Notes under the pieces: model-generated | What the model was told of the DNA's origin: nothing | Seen by the model: only the letters and a program-made list of their open reading frames with translations | Databases searched by the model: none | Made by a program: the position numbers and the translations under genes | Shown here: positions 1-7,995 of the stretch, in pieces | Layout of the letters: each line of letters opens with the position of its first letter | Position numbering within the stretch: position 1 is the first letter of the stretch | Origin: Desulfovibrio sp. | GTDB taxonomy: Bacteria; Desulfobacterota; Desulfovibrionia; Desulfovibrionales; Desulfovibrionaceae | Assembly: GCA_031282465.1 (NCBI GenBank) | Contig: JAITDR010000262.1 | Location: forward strand, 1 to 22,536 | Length of the DNA stretch: 22,536 bases | Direction: 5' to 3'

Positions 1-402
1 GGGAAAGACATTTTTACCGGCGACGTGGACATCATTGTCTGCGACGGCTTTGTGGGCAACGTCGTGCTCAAGCTGGCGGAAGGCCTTTCCGGATCGCTGT
101 CGCGCATACTCAAACGCGAACTGCTCAACAGCACGGTGGCGGCAAAAATAGGCTCGCTGCTTTCCAAAGGCGCCTTTTCCCGTTTTGCCCGTTTTGTGGA
201 CTACGCCGAATACGGCGGAGCCCCCCTACTCGGCCTGCAGGGCATAGTGATCGTTTGTCACGGCCGCTCCAATGTCAAAGCCGTGAGCAACGCGGTCGGC
301 ATGGCTGCCGCCTTTGTGGAGAAAAAAACCAACGAACGCCTGAATGCCAATATTTGCGCCAATGAAGAACTAAACCGCTTCAGCAAAGCCGTAAAAGCCT
401 GA
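1..402 (+). CDS. plsX: Phosphate acyltransferase PlsX, C-terminal part (5' end outside window)
   Basis: The reading frame is open from the first base and stops at 400-402, giving 133 C-terminal residues. PlsX makes acyl-phosphate from acyl-ACP, which PlsY then uses for the first acylation of glycerol-3-phosphate; it is a peripheral membrane enzyme. The visible segment begins GKDIFTGDVD, continues with IIVCDGFVGNVVLK, and later has the conserved stretch YGGAPLLGLQG followed by a C-terminal helix region, all typical of the PlsX C-terminal half. The start codon lies upstream of the window. It is followed 57 bp later by fabH, the classical plsX-fabH arrangement that links phospholipid and fatty-acid synthesis. 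No frameshift is seen in the visible part. Confidence 0.95.
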   Translation, partial: GKDIFTGDVDIIVCDGFVGNVVLKLAEGLSGSLSRILKRELLNSTVAAKIGSLLSKGAFSRFARFVDYAEYGGAPLLGLQGIVIVCHGRSNVKAVSNAVGMAAAFVEKKTNERLNANICANEELNRFSKAVKA

Positions 403-459
403 CCGGCAGGCATAGCACGGCAGGAACAGCGGACAATTTCCGAAAGGTACACGCAACCC

Positions 460-1473
460 ATGGCGACGCATGCAGTAATCAGCGGATTGGGGATGTCCGT
501 TCCACCTGGAACGGTCGACAATACCTATTTCACAACCCGAACGCAGATTACGGACGATTGGATAGTGTCACGGACCGGTATATCCGAGCGTCACGTCCTG
601 ACGGACGGGCGAACGGGGACGGACCTTGCCCGCGACGCCGCCTTGCAGGCGCTGGCCGCATCAGGACGCACCCATGGGGACATTACCCATGTCCTTTTTG
701 CCACCTGTACCGCTGATTCCGCCTGTCCTTCCTCGGCCTGCATCCTGGCGCACAAGCTGAATCTGAACAACCCCCTGGCCGTCGACGTCAACGCGGCCTG
801 TTCGGGTTTCATCAACTGTCTGATCCTGGCCGATGCGCTGATCGCCCGCGACCCTTCGGCCTGCGTACTTCTGGTTGCCGCAGAAAGCCTGTTCCAGCGC
901 TGCAACATCAACGATCCCGCAACAGCGGTACTCTTCGGAGACGGCGCCGGAGCGGCGGTCATTGAGAGCGCGGCCGGCAGAGAAAGCGCCGCGCCGGCGC
1001 TCCGAGGAGAACTTCTGGATGCGCTGGCGGCTTCGGACGGCGCCAACGGCAACCTTCTGCTCTTGAACGGCGGTTTTGCCTCCGCACCGTATGCACTCGG
1101 CGACACCGTAGGGCCGGAATACTTTGTCCGCATGCAGGGCAGACAACTTTTCAAACACGCCGTACGCCGCATGGCCGATGCCTGCACCCGCATTCTTGAG
1201 CGCAACGGCTTCAGCGCGCGGGATGTCGATCTCTTCGTCCCCCATCAGGCCAACCTCCGCATTATAGAGTCGTTGTTCGCCCACTTGGGCGTAAGTATGG
1301 AAAAAGTCTTTCTGAACGTACAGAAGTACGGCAACACCTCGGCGGCCTCCATACCCATCGCCTTGAGCGAAGCCGTCAACGAGAACAAAGTGGGCAAAGA
1401 CAGTCTGGTCCTCGCCGCCACCTTCGGCGCGGGGCTGACCTGGGGGACGGCGCTCCTGAAGTTCCGGGGGTAG
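460..1473 (+). CDS. fabH: Beta-ketoacyl-ACP synthase III (FabH)
   Basis: This 337-residue protein is the usual FabH size. It condenses acetyl-CoA (or another short acyl-CoA) with malonyl-ACP to start fatty-acid elongation in the cytosol. The catalytic triad is visible: Cys114 in NAACSGF, His262 in VPHQANLRI and Asn292 in KYGNTSAAS. The N-terminal motif DDWIVSRTGISER and the C-terminal FGAGLTWG are also family hallmarks. The ATG at 460 is preceded by a GAAAGG-like ribosome site about 12 nt upstream. The gene lies between plsX and fabG. fabD, which separates fabH and fabG in E. coli, is missing, so the malonyl transferase must be encoded elsewhere. Confidence 0.96.
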   Translation: MATHAVISGLGMSVPPGTVDNTYFTTRTQITDDWIVSRTGISERHVLTDGRTGTDLARDAALQALAASGRTHGDITHVLFATCTADSACPSSACILAHKLNLNNPLAVDVNAACSGFINCLILADALIARDPSACVLLVAAESLFQRCNINDPATAVLFGDGAGAAVIESAAGRESAAPALRGELLDALAASDGANGNLLLLNGGFASAPYALGDTVGPEYFVRMQGRQLFKHAVRRMADACTRILERNGFSARDVDLFVPHQANLRIIESLFAHLGVSMEKVFLNVQKYGNTSAASIPIALSEAVNENKVGKDSLVLAATFGAGLTWGTALLKFRG

Positions 1474-1557
1474 CCCGGAGAACGCCCGTCCGGCGATTGA
1501 AACTCTCCCGAAAGGGGGCTATGCTTGATCCGCCGCCGGTGCGGAACGGAAAACACA

Positions 1558-2301
1558 ATGGACAACAATATGCTTACGGCTGTGGTGACGGGAGCCTCGC
1601 GCGGCATCGGCAGGTGTACGGCGGCAACGCTCGGCAGGGCCGGGTATCAGGTGTACCTGACCTACGCGAACAAGGCGGAGGAAGCCGAAACAGTGGTCGG
1701 GGAAATCCTCGCCGCCGGAGGCAGGGCCGCAGCCTTTCGCTTGGACGTGGCCGATCCGGAGGCTGTTACACATTTTTTTCATAATGAAATCAAAGATAAG
1801 GTTGACCTGCACATCTTGGTCAACAACGCGGGCATCGTCAAAGACAGCCTGCTGGCGCGCATGAAAGACGAAGATTTTGACAAAGTGCTGGCGGTTGATT
1901 TACAAGGCGCGTTCACCTGTTTGCGTGAGGCGGCCAAAATCATGATGCGCAGGCGCGGAGGGCGTATTGTGAACATCAGCTCCGTGTCCGGCCAGACCGG
2001 CAATGCCGGGCAGGCCAATTACTGCGCGGCAAAGGCCGGACTCATCGGACTGACCAAGGCTGCGGCGAAAGAACTCGCCGTGCGGGGCATAACCGTCAAC
2101 GCGGTGGCCCCCGGATTCATAGAAACGGATATGACCTTGACCCTGTCCGATGCGGTCAAGGAACAGATGCTGAAAAGTATCCCGGCACAGCGCTTTGGTA
2201 GTCCCGAAGACGTGGCGGAAGCCGTTTTGTTCCTTGTCTCGGATAAAGCCGGGTATATAACGGGACAGGTGCTTGCCGTAAACGGCGGCATGTATTGTTG
2301 A
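1558..2301 (+). CDS. fabG: 3-oxoacyl-ACP reductase (FabG)
   Basis: FabG is an NADPH-dependent short-chain dehydrogenase that reduces 3-ketoacyl-ACP in each elongation round. The protein is 247 residues, the family norm. Visible features are the cofactor loop TGASRGIG (residues 11-18), NNAG near residue 90, and the catalytic Ser142 (NISSVSG), Tyr155 and Lys159 (YCAAK). The C-terminus GYITGQVLAVNGGMYC is typical. I chose the ATG at 1558 because it puts the Rossmann strand at the normal distance from the N-terminus and has a GGAACGGAAA stretch upstream. A TTG at 1525 would add 11 atypical residues, and the ATG at 1570 is also possible. It sits 84 bp after fabH. The 219-bp gap downstream, rich in hairpins, suggests acpP has its own promoter. 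Confidence 0.95.
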   Translation: MDNNMLTAVVTGASRGIGRCTAATLGRAGYQVYLTYANKAEEAETVVGEILAAGGRAAAFRLDVADPEAVTHFFHNEIKDKVDLHILVNNAGIVKDSLLARMKDEDFDKVLAVDLQGAFTCLREAAKIMMRRRGGRIVNISSVSGQTGNAGQANYCAAKAGLIGLTKAAAKELAVRGITVNAVAPGFIETDMTLTLSDAVKEQMLKSIPAQRFGSPEDVAEAVLFLVSDKAGYITGQVLAVNGGMYC

Positions 2302-2310
2302 CGCCGGCGA

Positions 2311-2434
2311 TTACCTGCAAAAGCAGGCACTACAAAACCCGAAGGGTTTTGCGCCGCTGAGGGCGGCGTGAGTCGGCTGAAAACCATATTTTTCAGCTGA
2401 CGATCATGCAAACATATCCAAAAAATTATGTTTG
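2311..2434. repeat. Cluster of five short inverted repeats between fabG and acpP
   Basis: Five perfect or near-perfect hairpins follow each other in about 125 bp. They are CCTGC/GCAGG (2314-2318 with 2323-2327), an 8-bp stem CAAAACCC/GGGTTTTG with a GAA loop (2333-2351), CGCCGC/GCGGCG (2352-2368), an 11-bp stem with one G-U pair (2373-2383 with 2390-2400), and CAAACATA/TATGTTTG (2409-2434) followed by TTATTTTT-like bases. The A-rich/T-rich stem at 2333-2351 and the T-rich tail of the last one could terminate transcription from fabG. They could also be remnants of dispersed palindromic repeats. The structure is seen directly; the role is inferred. Confidence 0.6.
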
Positions 2435-2460
2435 TTATTTTTGCAATCAGACACTAGGAT
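2432..2460 (+). promoter_or_regulatory. Candidate sigma-70 promoter for acpP
   Basis: TTGTTA (2432-2437) and TAGGAT (2455-2460) are separated by exactly 17 bp, each matching four of six consensus bases. The predicted start would be near 2467, giving a leader of about 54 nt before the acpP ATG. A separate promoter would fit the need for far more acyl carrier protein than enzymes, and the hairpin cluster just upstream. The box match alone is modest. Confidence 0.4.
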
Positions 2461-2520
2461 GCGCGAGCCGCGTCCGGGCGGCAGCGAACGGGTAAAGCAG
2501 CGAACACTTTTGGAGGACAC

Positions 2521-2754
2521 ATGTCTGTTGAAGAGAAGGTTAAAAAAATCATCATGGACCAGCTTGGCGTTTCCGCCGACGAAGTCACGCCCGAGGCGTC
2601 TTTCGTAGAAGACCTCGGGGCGGACTCCCTTGATCTCACGGAATTGATCATGGCCATGGAAGAGGAATTTTCCCTGGAGATCGACGACGAGGAAGCGCAG
2701 AAACTGCTCAAAGTCAAAGATGCCGTTGCTTACGTTGAAAAACATGCCGCATGA
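2521..2754 (+). CDS. acpP: Acyl carrier protein (AcpP)
   Basis: This 77-residue acidic four-helix protein carries growing acyl chains on a 4'-phosphopantetheine arm. The attachment serine is Ser36 in the motif [10 protein letters not shown], followed by the acidic recognition helix [11 protein letters not shown] that docks with Fab enzymes. Length and charge are those of a housekeeping ACP, not of a polyketide carrier domain. A strong Shine-Dalgarno sequence, GGAGG, lies at 2511-2515, 5 nt before the ATG. It sits between fabG and fabF as in many proteobacteria, but with unusually long, structured gaps on both sides (219 and 248 bp), suggesting separate control of its expression. Confidence 0.97.
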   Translation: MSVEEKVKKIIMDQLGVSADEVTPEASFVEDLGADSLDLTELIMAMEEEFSLEIDDEEAQKLLKVKDAVAYVEKHAA

Positions 2755-3002
2755 CAAGCGGCCGCGTGCGTCGTGTTGACGCATTTTCGCTTTGCGGTTG
2801 CAGCTTAACGGCGGTCACGGCCCGCCGGCACCGTTTTTTGCGGGTGTCGCCGCACCTCGTTCGCCTCGCCGGAGCATTGTACCCGTACAGAGTGAAGGTT
2901 GAAATGCTCCGGTCCGGCCTGCTCTGCCGGCACGATTCGCCCTCTTTCGCCCGGATGCTCCTGAAGCATCCGGCAGTCTACTATCATTGAAGGATTCCGG
3001 CT
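2755..3002. other. Structured 248-bp gap between acpP and fabF
   Basis: No recognisable gene lies here. The DNA holds two perfect 9-bp inverted repeats. One is CCGGAGCAT (2869-2877) pairing with 2904-2912 across 26 nt. The other is CCGGATGCT (2951-2959) pairing with 2965-2973 across a 5-nt loop. A smaller CCGGC/GCCGG stem lies at 2914-2930. None is followed by a T-run, so these are not canonical intrinsic terminators. A weak promoter-like pair, TTGTAC (2877-2882) and TGAAAT (2900-2905) with 17-bp spacing, overlaps the first repeat. The region may modulate the acpP to fabF expression ratio by mRNA processing or attenuation; this is inference. Confidence 0.5.
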
Positions 3003-4250
3003 ATGACCCGAAAACGCGTTGTGGTAACCGGCCTGTCCGCCCTCTCCCCCATCGGTGCCGACATGGCTGAATCCTGGGAGAACCTGCTCGCCGGAAAATC
3101 AGGAATAGCGCCGATCACGCAGTTTGATGCCACCGGTTTCGCCGCGCGCATAGCCGGCGAAGTCAAAAATTTCAATCCGGAAAACTACGGCATCCCGATG
3201 AAACAGGCCAGGAGGATGGACCGTTTCGTCCAGTTCGCCGTGGCGGCAGCTATGATGCTTATGCAAGACGCCGCCTTCACCGTCACCGACGACAACGCCC
3301 ACGACCTTTCCGTCTTTCTGGGCGTCGGTCTCGGCGGGCTGAAAACCATTGAGGATTTTCACACCAGGCTTGTTGAAGCCGGCCCGAATAAAGTTTCCCC
3401 GTTCATGATCCCCATGCTCATTTCCAACATGGCACCGGGACAGGTGTCCATTTTTACCGGGGCCAGAGGCCAGAATATGGTGGCCACCAGCGCCTGCGCT
3501 TCCGCCCTGCACGCGATCGGCTACGCTTATTCAGAAATATTGCTGGGAAGAACGGAATATGTCGTGTGCGGAGGCGTGGAAGCCACCGTGACCCCTATGG
3601 GCATCTCCGGCTTCACAGCACTGAAGGCCCTATGCACGGAGAACGACGAGCCCGAAAAAGCCTCCCGCCCCTTTGACCTGCACCGCAGCGGCTTTGTCAT
3701 GGGCGAAGGCGCGGCTATGCTCTTCTTGGAAACTCTGGAATCCGCGCAACGGCGCGGCGCGAAAATTTACGCGGAAATAGCCGGCTTCGGCGCAACCTGC
3801 GATGCCTTTCACATGACCGCGCCGCGCGACGACGGTGAAGGCATGGCCGGAGCGATGCGCAGGGCAATCGCCGACGCGGGAGTCACGCCGGATGTGGTGG
3901 GTCACATAAACGCCCACGGCACGTCCACGCAACTCAACGACATGGCCGAAACCAAAGCCGTCAAGGCCGTATTCGGCGACCGTGCCTATGATATTCCCAT
4001 CTGTGCCAATAAGAGCCAGATCGGCCACCTTTTGGGCGCGGGCGGCGGTATCGAAAGCGCCTTTTCCATACTCGCGCTGCAAAACGGCATTATTCCGGGA
4101 ACCATCAATTATGAAACGCCGGATCCGGACTGCGACCTGAATTACATGGTGGACGGCCCGAAAGCAGTCCAGGTGGAATACGCGCTGTGCAATTCCTTCG
4201 GCTTCGGCGGCACCAACGCCTGCATACTCTATAAACGCTGGAACGGCTGA
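3003..4250 (+). CDS. fabF: Beta-ketoacyl-ACP synthase II (FabF)
   Basis: The 415-residue protein has the standard FabF length. It elongates acyl-ACP with malonyl-ACP. The Cys-His-His set is intact: Cys165 in [12 protein letters not shown], His305 in NAHGTST and His342 in [10 protein letters not shown], with the conserved Lys337 upstream of the last histidine. The C-terminal glycine-rich [11 protein letters not shown] is present. The N-terminus [18 protein letters not shown] is typical, and AAGGA about 9 nt before the ATG supports the start. It is the last fatty-acid gene of the cluster, and glyA follows about 70 bp downstream. Confidence 0.96.
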   Translation: MTRKRVVVTGLSALSPIGADMAESWENLLAGKSGIAPITQFDATGFAARIAGEVKNFNPENYGIPMKQARRMDRFVQFAVAAAMMLMQDAAFTVTDDNAHDLSVFLGVGLGGLKTIEDFHTRLVEAGPNKVSPFMIPMLISNMAPGQVSIFTGARGQNMVATSACASALHAIGYAYSEILLGRTEYVVCGGVEATVTPMGISGFTALKALCTENDEPEKASRPFDLHRSGFVMGEGAAMLFLETLESAQRRGAKIYAEIAGFGATCDAFHMTAPRDDGEGMAGAMRRAIADAGVTPDVVGHINAHGTSTQLNDMAETKAVKAVFGDRAYDIPICANKSQIGHLLGAGGGIESAFSILALQNGIIPGTINYETPDPDCDLNYMVDGPKAVQVEYALCNSFGFGGTNACILYKRWNG

Positions 4251-4323
4251 AGCGCCCGCGGCCGCGCCCGGAGCAGGCATCCTGTGCGGCGGCTGCACGG
4301 CGTTGCCGCGCAAGGAACATTTC

Positions 4324-5562
4324 ATGGACGAACTCTTGCTCCGCGACCCGGCCGTTGCCGAAGCGGTCTATCTGGAAACCCGGCGCCAACTCACCCGGCT
4401 GGAACTCATCGCCTCGGAAAATTTTGTTTCCCAAGCCGTGCGCGAAGCCCAAGGCAGCATTTTCACGCATAAATATGCGGAAGGCTACCCCGGCAAACGT
4501 TATTACGGCGGCTGCGAATACGCGGATATCGCGGAAAACCTTGCCATAGAACGGGCAAAACAACTTTTCGGCGCGGATTATGTCAATGTGCAGCCGCACT
4601 CCGGCAGTCAGGCCAATATGGCCGGCTACATGGCGACGGTGGAACCGGGCGCGACCATCTTGGGCATGGATCTCACGCACGGAGGACACCTGACTCACGG
4701 CAGTCCGGTAAACTTTTCCGGCCTGCTGTACAAATTCACGGCATACGGCGTAAACAGGGAAACCGGGCGTATAGATTACGACGAACTGCGCGCTCTGGCG
4801 CTGCGACACCGTCCGGCCCTTATCGTGGCCGGGGCCAGCGCATACCCGCGCACGCTGGATTTCCGTCGTTTCCGCGCCATAGCGGACGAAGTCGGCGCCG
4901 TACTCATGGCGGACATGGCCCACATAGCCGGACTGGTAGCCGTCGGCCTGCACCCGACGCCCGTAGGCTGCGCGCAAGTGGTCACGACCACCACGCACAA
5001 AACCCTGCGCGGGCCACGCGGCGGCATGATACTGGCCGACGAAGCGTTGGGCAAAACCCTGAACAGCAAAATTTTTCCCGGCATCCAGGGCGGTCCCCTT
5101 ATCCACGTCATTGCCGCCAAAGCTGTCTCCTTCGGCGAAGCTCTCAAACCGGAGTTCAAGCGCTATCAGGAAAAGGTGCTGGCAAACGCGGCCGCACTGG
5201 CAGCGGAACTGGATGCCGCCGGCTTTACTTTGGTATCCGGGGGCACGGACAACCACCTGTTGCTGATTGACCTGAGCAATAAAAACATCACCGGTAAAGA
5301 CGCCGAACAAGCCCTGGATGCCGCGGGCATCACGGTCAACAAGAACACGGTGCCTTTTGAAACCCGTTCCCCGTTTATTACATCCGGCATACGCCTGGGC
5401 ACCGCGGCGCTGACGACGCGCGGCATGAATGAGGCAGATATGCGTAAAATCGCGGCCTGGATTGCGGAAGTCGTCGCGTCGGCATCCGATGCAAGCCGTC
5501 TGGCGGACATAGGCCGGAAGGTCGAAAAATTCGCGGCAGACTTCCCTCTCTTTGCCTGGTAA
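4324..5562 (+). CDS. glyA: Serine hydroxymethyltransferase (GlyA)
   Basis: This PLP enzyme interconverts serine and glycine while charging tetrahydrofolate with a one-carbon unit. The protein is 412 residues. The N-terminal [11 protein letters not shown] and the segment [16 protein letters not shown] are signature sequences, and the PLP lysine is Lys226 in [14 protein letters not shown] chose the ATG at 4324 because AAGGAA sits 7 nt upstream and the product then starts MDELLLRDP, as in homologues. A TTG at 4303 would add only seven residues. It is followed 46 bp later by a dCMP deaminase. GlyA supplies methylene-tetrahydrofolate for thymidylate synthesis and dCMP deaminase supplies dUMP precursor, so the pairing is metabolically sensible. 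Confidence 0.96.
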   Translation: MDELLLRDPAVAEAVYLETRRQLTRLELIASENFVSQAVREAQGSIFTHKYAEGYPGKRYYGGCEYADIAENLAIERAKQLFGADYVNVQPHSGSQANMAGYMATVEPGATILGMDLTHGGHLTHGSPVNFSGLLYKFTAYGVNRETGRIDYDELRALALRHRPALIVAGASAYPRTLDFRRFRAIADEVGAVLMADMAHIAGLVAVGLHPTPVGCAQVVTTTTHKTLRGPRGGMILADEALGKTLNSKIFPGIQGGPLIHVIAAKAVSFGEALKPEFKRYQEKVLANAAALAAELDAAGFTLVSGGTDNHLLLIDLSNKNITGKDAEQALDAAGITVNKNTVPFETRSPFITSGIRLGTAALTTRGMNEADMRKIAAWIAEVVASASDASRLADIGRKVEKFAADFPLFAW

Positions 5563-5608
5563 CAGCGCCGGTGTGCCGACCGCAGACCACAGGTCCACAC
5601 AGATCTCC

Positions 5609-6100
5609 ATGTCGCGACTCCCTTGGCCGGATTACTTTATGAACATCGCCCGACTGGTATCGGAGCGATCTACCTGTCTGCGCAGAAAAGTAGGCGCTGT
5701 TGCCGTCAAGGAAAAGCATATTCTGGCCACCGGGTACAACGGGGCGCCGCGCAATATGGCCGATTGCCTGGAACTCGGCTGCAAACGTGAGATGCAGGGC
5801 ATACTTTCCGGGCAGAGACATGAACTGTGCAGGGGGCTGCATGCCGAGCAAAACGTCATTATCCAGGCTGCCGTCCACGGCGTGCAACTTGAGCACTCCG
5901 TGATTTACTGTACTCATCAGCCCTGTGTGATCTGCGCCAAAATGCTCATAAACTGCGGGGTGTCAGCCGTATATTTCGCACAGGCATATCCCGATCCCCT
6001 GTCCGAAAGCTTTTTCGCGGAAGCCGGAATTCCCTTGACCAAACTGGAACCGACCTCGGAGCCTCCATGCCGCATGCCGATCACCCCTACTTCACGCTGA
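5609..6100 (+). CDS. dCMP deaminase (ComEB/COG2131 type)
   Basis: The 163-residue zinc enzyme probably deaminates dCMP to dUMP for thymidylate synthesis. The deaminase motif is complete: His78-Ala-Glu80 (GLHAEQN) and Cys106-Val-Ile-Cys109 (QPCVICAK). The N-terminal half has the dCMP-deaminase pattern [23 protein letters not shown] and extra cysteines in [10 protein letters not shown] that resemble the second structural zinc site of this family. I chose the ATG at 5609 ([11 protein letters not shown]), because homologues begin just before the WDEYFM-like segment; a TTG at 5552 is in frame but overlaps glyA. The ribosome site is weak. The 3' end overlaps ribD by 34 bp, suggesting translational coupling. 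A general cytidine-deaminase-fold enzyme is the alternative. Confidence 0.88.
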   Translation: MSRLPWPDYFMNIARLVSERSTCLRRKVGAVAVKEKHILATGYNGAPRNMADCLELGCKREMQGILSGQRHELCRGLHAEQNVIIQAAVHGVQLEHSVIYCTHQPCVICAKMLINCGVSAVYFAQAYPDPLSESFFAEAGIPLTKLEPTSEPPCRMPITPTSR

Positions 6101-7269
6101 TGTTGCAGGCCGTCGAGCTGGCGCTGGAATATAAATTCCGGACCAGGCCCAATCCCTGCGTGGGGGCTTTGCTGGTCAAGGACGGCATAGCGGCGGCGCA
6201 CGGCGTCCATAAAGGCGCGGGTTTTCCCCATGCGGAAGTCGAAGTCCTTGAAGACGCTGCCCGGAAAGGCGTCAATCCCGCGGAGTGCACCATGTTGGTC
6301 ACCATGGAGCCGTGCAGGCATCAGGGCAGAACTCCACCCTGCACCGAAGCGATTTTAGCGTCAGGCGTACAGCGGCTGATCGTCGGAACCCTCGACCCCA
6401 ACCCGGAAGCCTCGGGAGGAGCGGAATTCCTGCGTTCCAGGGGACTGTTCGTCGAAGTCGGCATTGCTGAGCAAGAATGCCTTGATCTTATTGACGATTT
6501 TATCACTTGGCAGACTACGGACCTGCCCTATGTTCTGCTGAAATTGGCGGGCACCCTGGATGGCCGCATTGCCGCGCGCACCGGTCATTCCCGGTGGATA
6601 AGCTCGCCGGAGTCGCGCGAGATGACGCATCGGCTCAGGCGTCACATGCAGGCAGTCTTGGTCGGCGGCAACACTTTTTATCTGGACAACCCCGAACTGA
6701 CCTGCCGAATCGGCGACGCTCACCTGCCCGAAGCCGGCGAAGAGGCGCAACCTCTGGCTGTGGTCGCCACCTCGCGCCTGCCGGATGCCGGGCAAAACAT
6801 GCATCTCATTCAGCACAGGGCGACGAAAACCATCGTGTGGACCACCGCGGCGGCCGCAGCCGGAACCAAGGCCGAAGCCCTGCGCCGCCACGGCGTGCGC
6901 GTGATCGGGCTGCCTTCCAAGGCCGGGCCGGCGTTGCGCGGCCGCGGCATGCGGGCGGAATTGGACATCAAGGAAGGACTGGTCGGCCTGCGCAGAGATA
7001 TGGACTGCGGCTATGTGCTTTGCGAAGGCGGAGGATGCCTTGGGCTGTCTCTGTTGGACATGGGACTGGCCCGCGAGTTTTTGCTGCATCTGGCCCCTAA
7101 AATTTTGGGCGACAATGAAGCCGTGCCTATTTTCGACGGTCGCGCCCCAATGCACATTGACCAAGCTCTGCAATTGCGCATAACCGATACCGCCCGTTGC
7201 GGAAGCGATGTGATGCTGGCCCTGCGCTCTGCGCGGCAGCACGACGCAAAAGACGAAGGCAGGGGCTGA
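6067..7269 (+). CDS. ribD: Bifunctional riboflavin deaminase/reductase RibD
   Basis: RibD performs the second and third steps from GTP to riboflavin: deamination of the pyrimidine and reduction of its ribosyl chain. The 400-residue protein has an N-terminal deaminase domain (about 1-150) with His55-Ala-Glu57 and the zinc cysteines Cys83 and Cys92 in [14 protein letters not shown]-terminal reductase domain starts near [13 protein letters not shown], with the motif SRWISS. The ATG lies 34 bp inside the dCMP deaminase gene, so two zinc deaminase folds are encoded back to back, one perhaps recruited beside the other by shared function. The stop codon is followed by a duplicated ribD/ribE junction. 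The C-terminus DAKDEGRG is part of that duplication. Confidence 0.95.
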   Translation: MPHADHPYFTLMLQAVELALEYKFRTRPNPCVGALLVKDGIAAAHGVHKGAGFPHAEVEVLEDAARKGVNPAECTMLVTMEPCRHQGRTPPCTEAILASGVQRLIVGTLDPNPEASGGAEFLRSRGLFVEVGIAEQECLDLIDDFITWQTTDLPYVLLKLAGTLDGRIAARTGHSRWISSPESREMTHRLRRHMQAVLVGGNTFYLDNPELTCRIGDAHLPEAGEEAQPLAVVATSRLPDAGQNMHLIQHRATKTIVWTTAAAAAGTKAEALRRHGVRVIGLPSKAGPALRGRGMRAELDIKEGLVGLRRDMDCGYVLCEGGGCLGLSLLDMGLAREFLLHLAPKILGDNEAVPIFDGRAPMHIDQALQLRITDTARCGSDVMLALRSARQHDAKDEGRG

Positions 7270-7345
7270 TGTTTGCCGGGACGGCCTTGCGGGGCGTAGG
7301 GCTGCACAATGTAAGCGACGAAGGCAGGGGTTGATGTTTACCGGG
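7252..7345 (+). repeat. Tandem duplication at the ribD/ribE junction, with a 21-codon remnant ORF
   Basis: The bases 7252-7280 recur at 7317-7345 with only two mismatches in 29, a period of 65 bp. Each copy contains the end of a frame encoding DEGRG, an overlapping TGATG stop/start and the first codons MFxG of a downstream frame. In the first copy ribD ends and a 21-codon frame starts at 7269 ([12 protein letters not shown]...DEGRG). It ends at 7334 with its stop overlapping the real ribE ATG. The simplest reading is that ribE once overlapped ribD directly and a duplication inserted a mini-ORF that preserves the overlapping stop/start. Confidence 0.8.
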
Positions 7346-7975
7346 CTGATTACGGGCATAGGCGAAACGGCCGACATTGTTCCCGGAGCGGGTGAAGCGC
7401 GCTTCAGCATTCGTCCTCTTTTCCCGGTCGACGACTGGAAAAAAGGCGAAAGCATCGCCGTCAACGGTGTCTGCCTGTCGATCGAGACTTTCGGCAGGGA
7501 TTTTTTCACGGTCTATGCTTCGCAGGAAACGCTGCACGCAAGCAACCTCGGCGAACTGCGCAAAAGCGACAAAGTAAACCTTGAACGGGCGCTGGCCCTC
7601 GGGGATCGCTTGGGCGGGCACTTGGTGAGCGCGCACTCGGACGCCGTGGCCGTGGTAGAAACAGTGCAGCCGGCGGGGTCTTCTACGCGCATACGGGTTC
7701 GCTTCCCCAAGGAATTTTCCTCCTTGGTCATCCCCAAAGGCTCTGTGGCCATTGACGGGGTAAGCCTTACGGTCAATGCGTGCGGGCAGGGTTTTCTGGA
7801 AGTCAACGTCATTCCGGAAACCTTGGCGACAACTACCGTCGGCTTTTGGAAAAAAGGCCGACGGGTCAACTTTGAAACGGATATGCTGGGCAAATACGTG
7901 GAACGCATACTGGACCGGTCGGCAGGAAACGCCGGCAGCCTGAGTCTGGATTTGTTGCGCGATAACGGGTTTTGA
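7334..7975 (+). CDS. ribE: Riboflavin synthase alpha subunit (RibE/RibC family)
   Basis: Riboflavin synthase dismutates two lumazine molecules to riboflavin plus the pyrimidine substrate. The 213-residue protein shows the two tandem lumazine-binding barrels. Barrel 1 has [23 protein letters not shown] and [10 protein letters not shown]. Barrel 2 has [14 protein letters not shown] and the linker to [11 protein letters not shown]. The C-terminal helix follows. The start is the ATG at 7334, which overlaps the preceding stop (TGATG) and has AAGGCAGGGG upstream; the overlapping TTG at 7331 is unnecessary. The sequence SAHSD replaces the more usual SGHVD, keeping both histidines. Order in the operon is ribD-ribE-ribBA-ribH. 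Confidence 0.95.
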   Translation: MFTGLITGIGETADIVPGAGEARFSIRPLFPVDDWKKGESIAVNGVCLSIETFGRDFFTVYASQETLHASNLGELRKSDKVNLERALALGDRLGGHLVSAHSDAVAVVETVQPAGSSTRIRVRFPKEFSSLVIPKGSVAIDGVSLTVNACGQGFLEVNVIPETLATTTVGFWKKGRRVNFETDMLGKYVERILDRSAGNAGSLSLDLLRDNGF

Positions 7976-7995
7976 CGCCGCAAAAGGAGCATGCC

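Noticed and set aside
2751..2990. A 79-codon plus-strand frame overlapping the acpP stop (ATGA)
   Set aside because: Its composition is Arg/Cys/His-rich, it has no recognisable domain, and it runs through the inverted repeats of the gap. The overlap with the stop codon is likely chance.
4105..5610. A 501-codon minus-strand frame opposite fabF and glyA
   Set aside because: It mirrors GlyA codons in a GC-rich gene, has no protein-family features, and glyA is fully explained on the plus strand.
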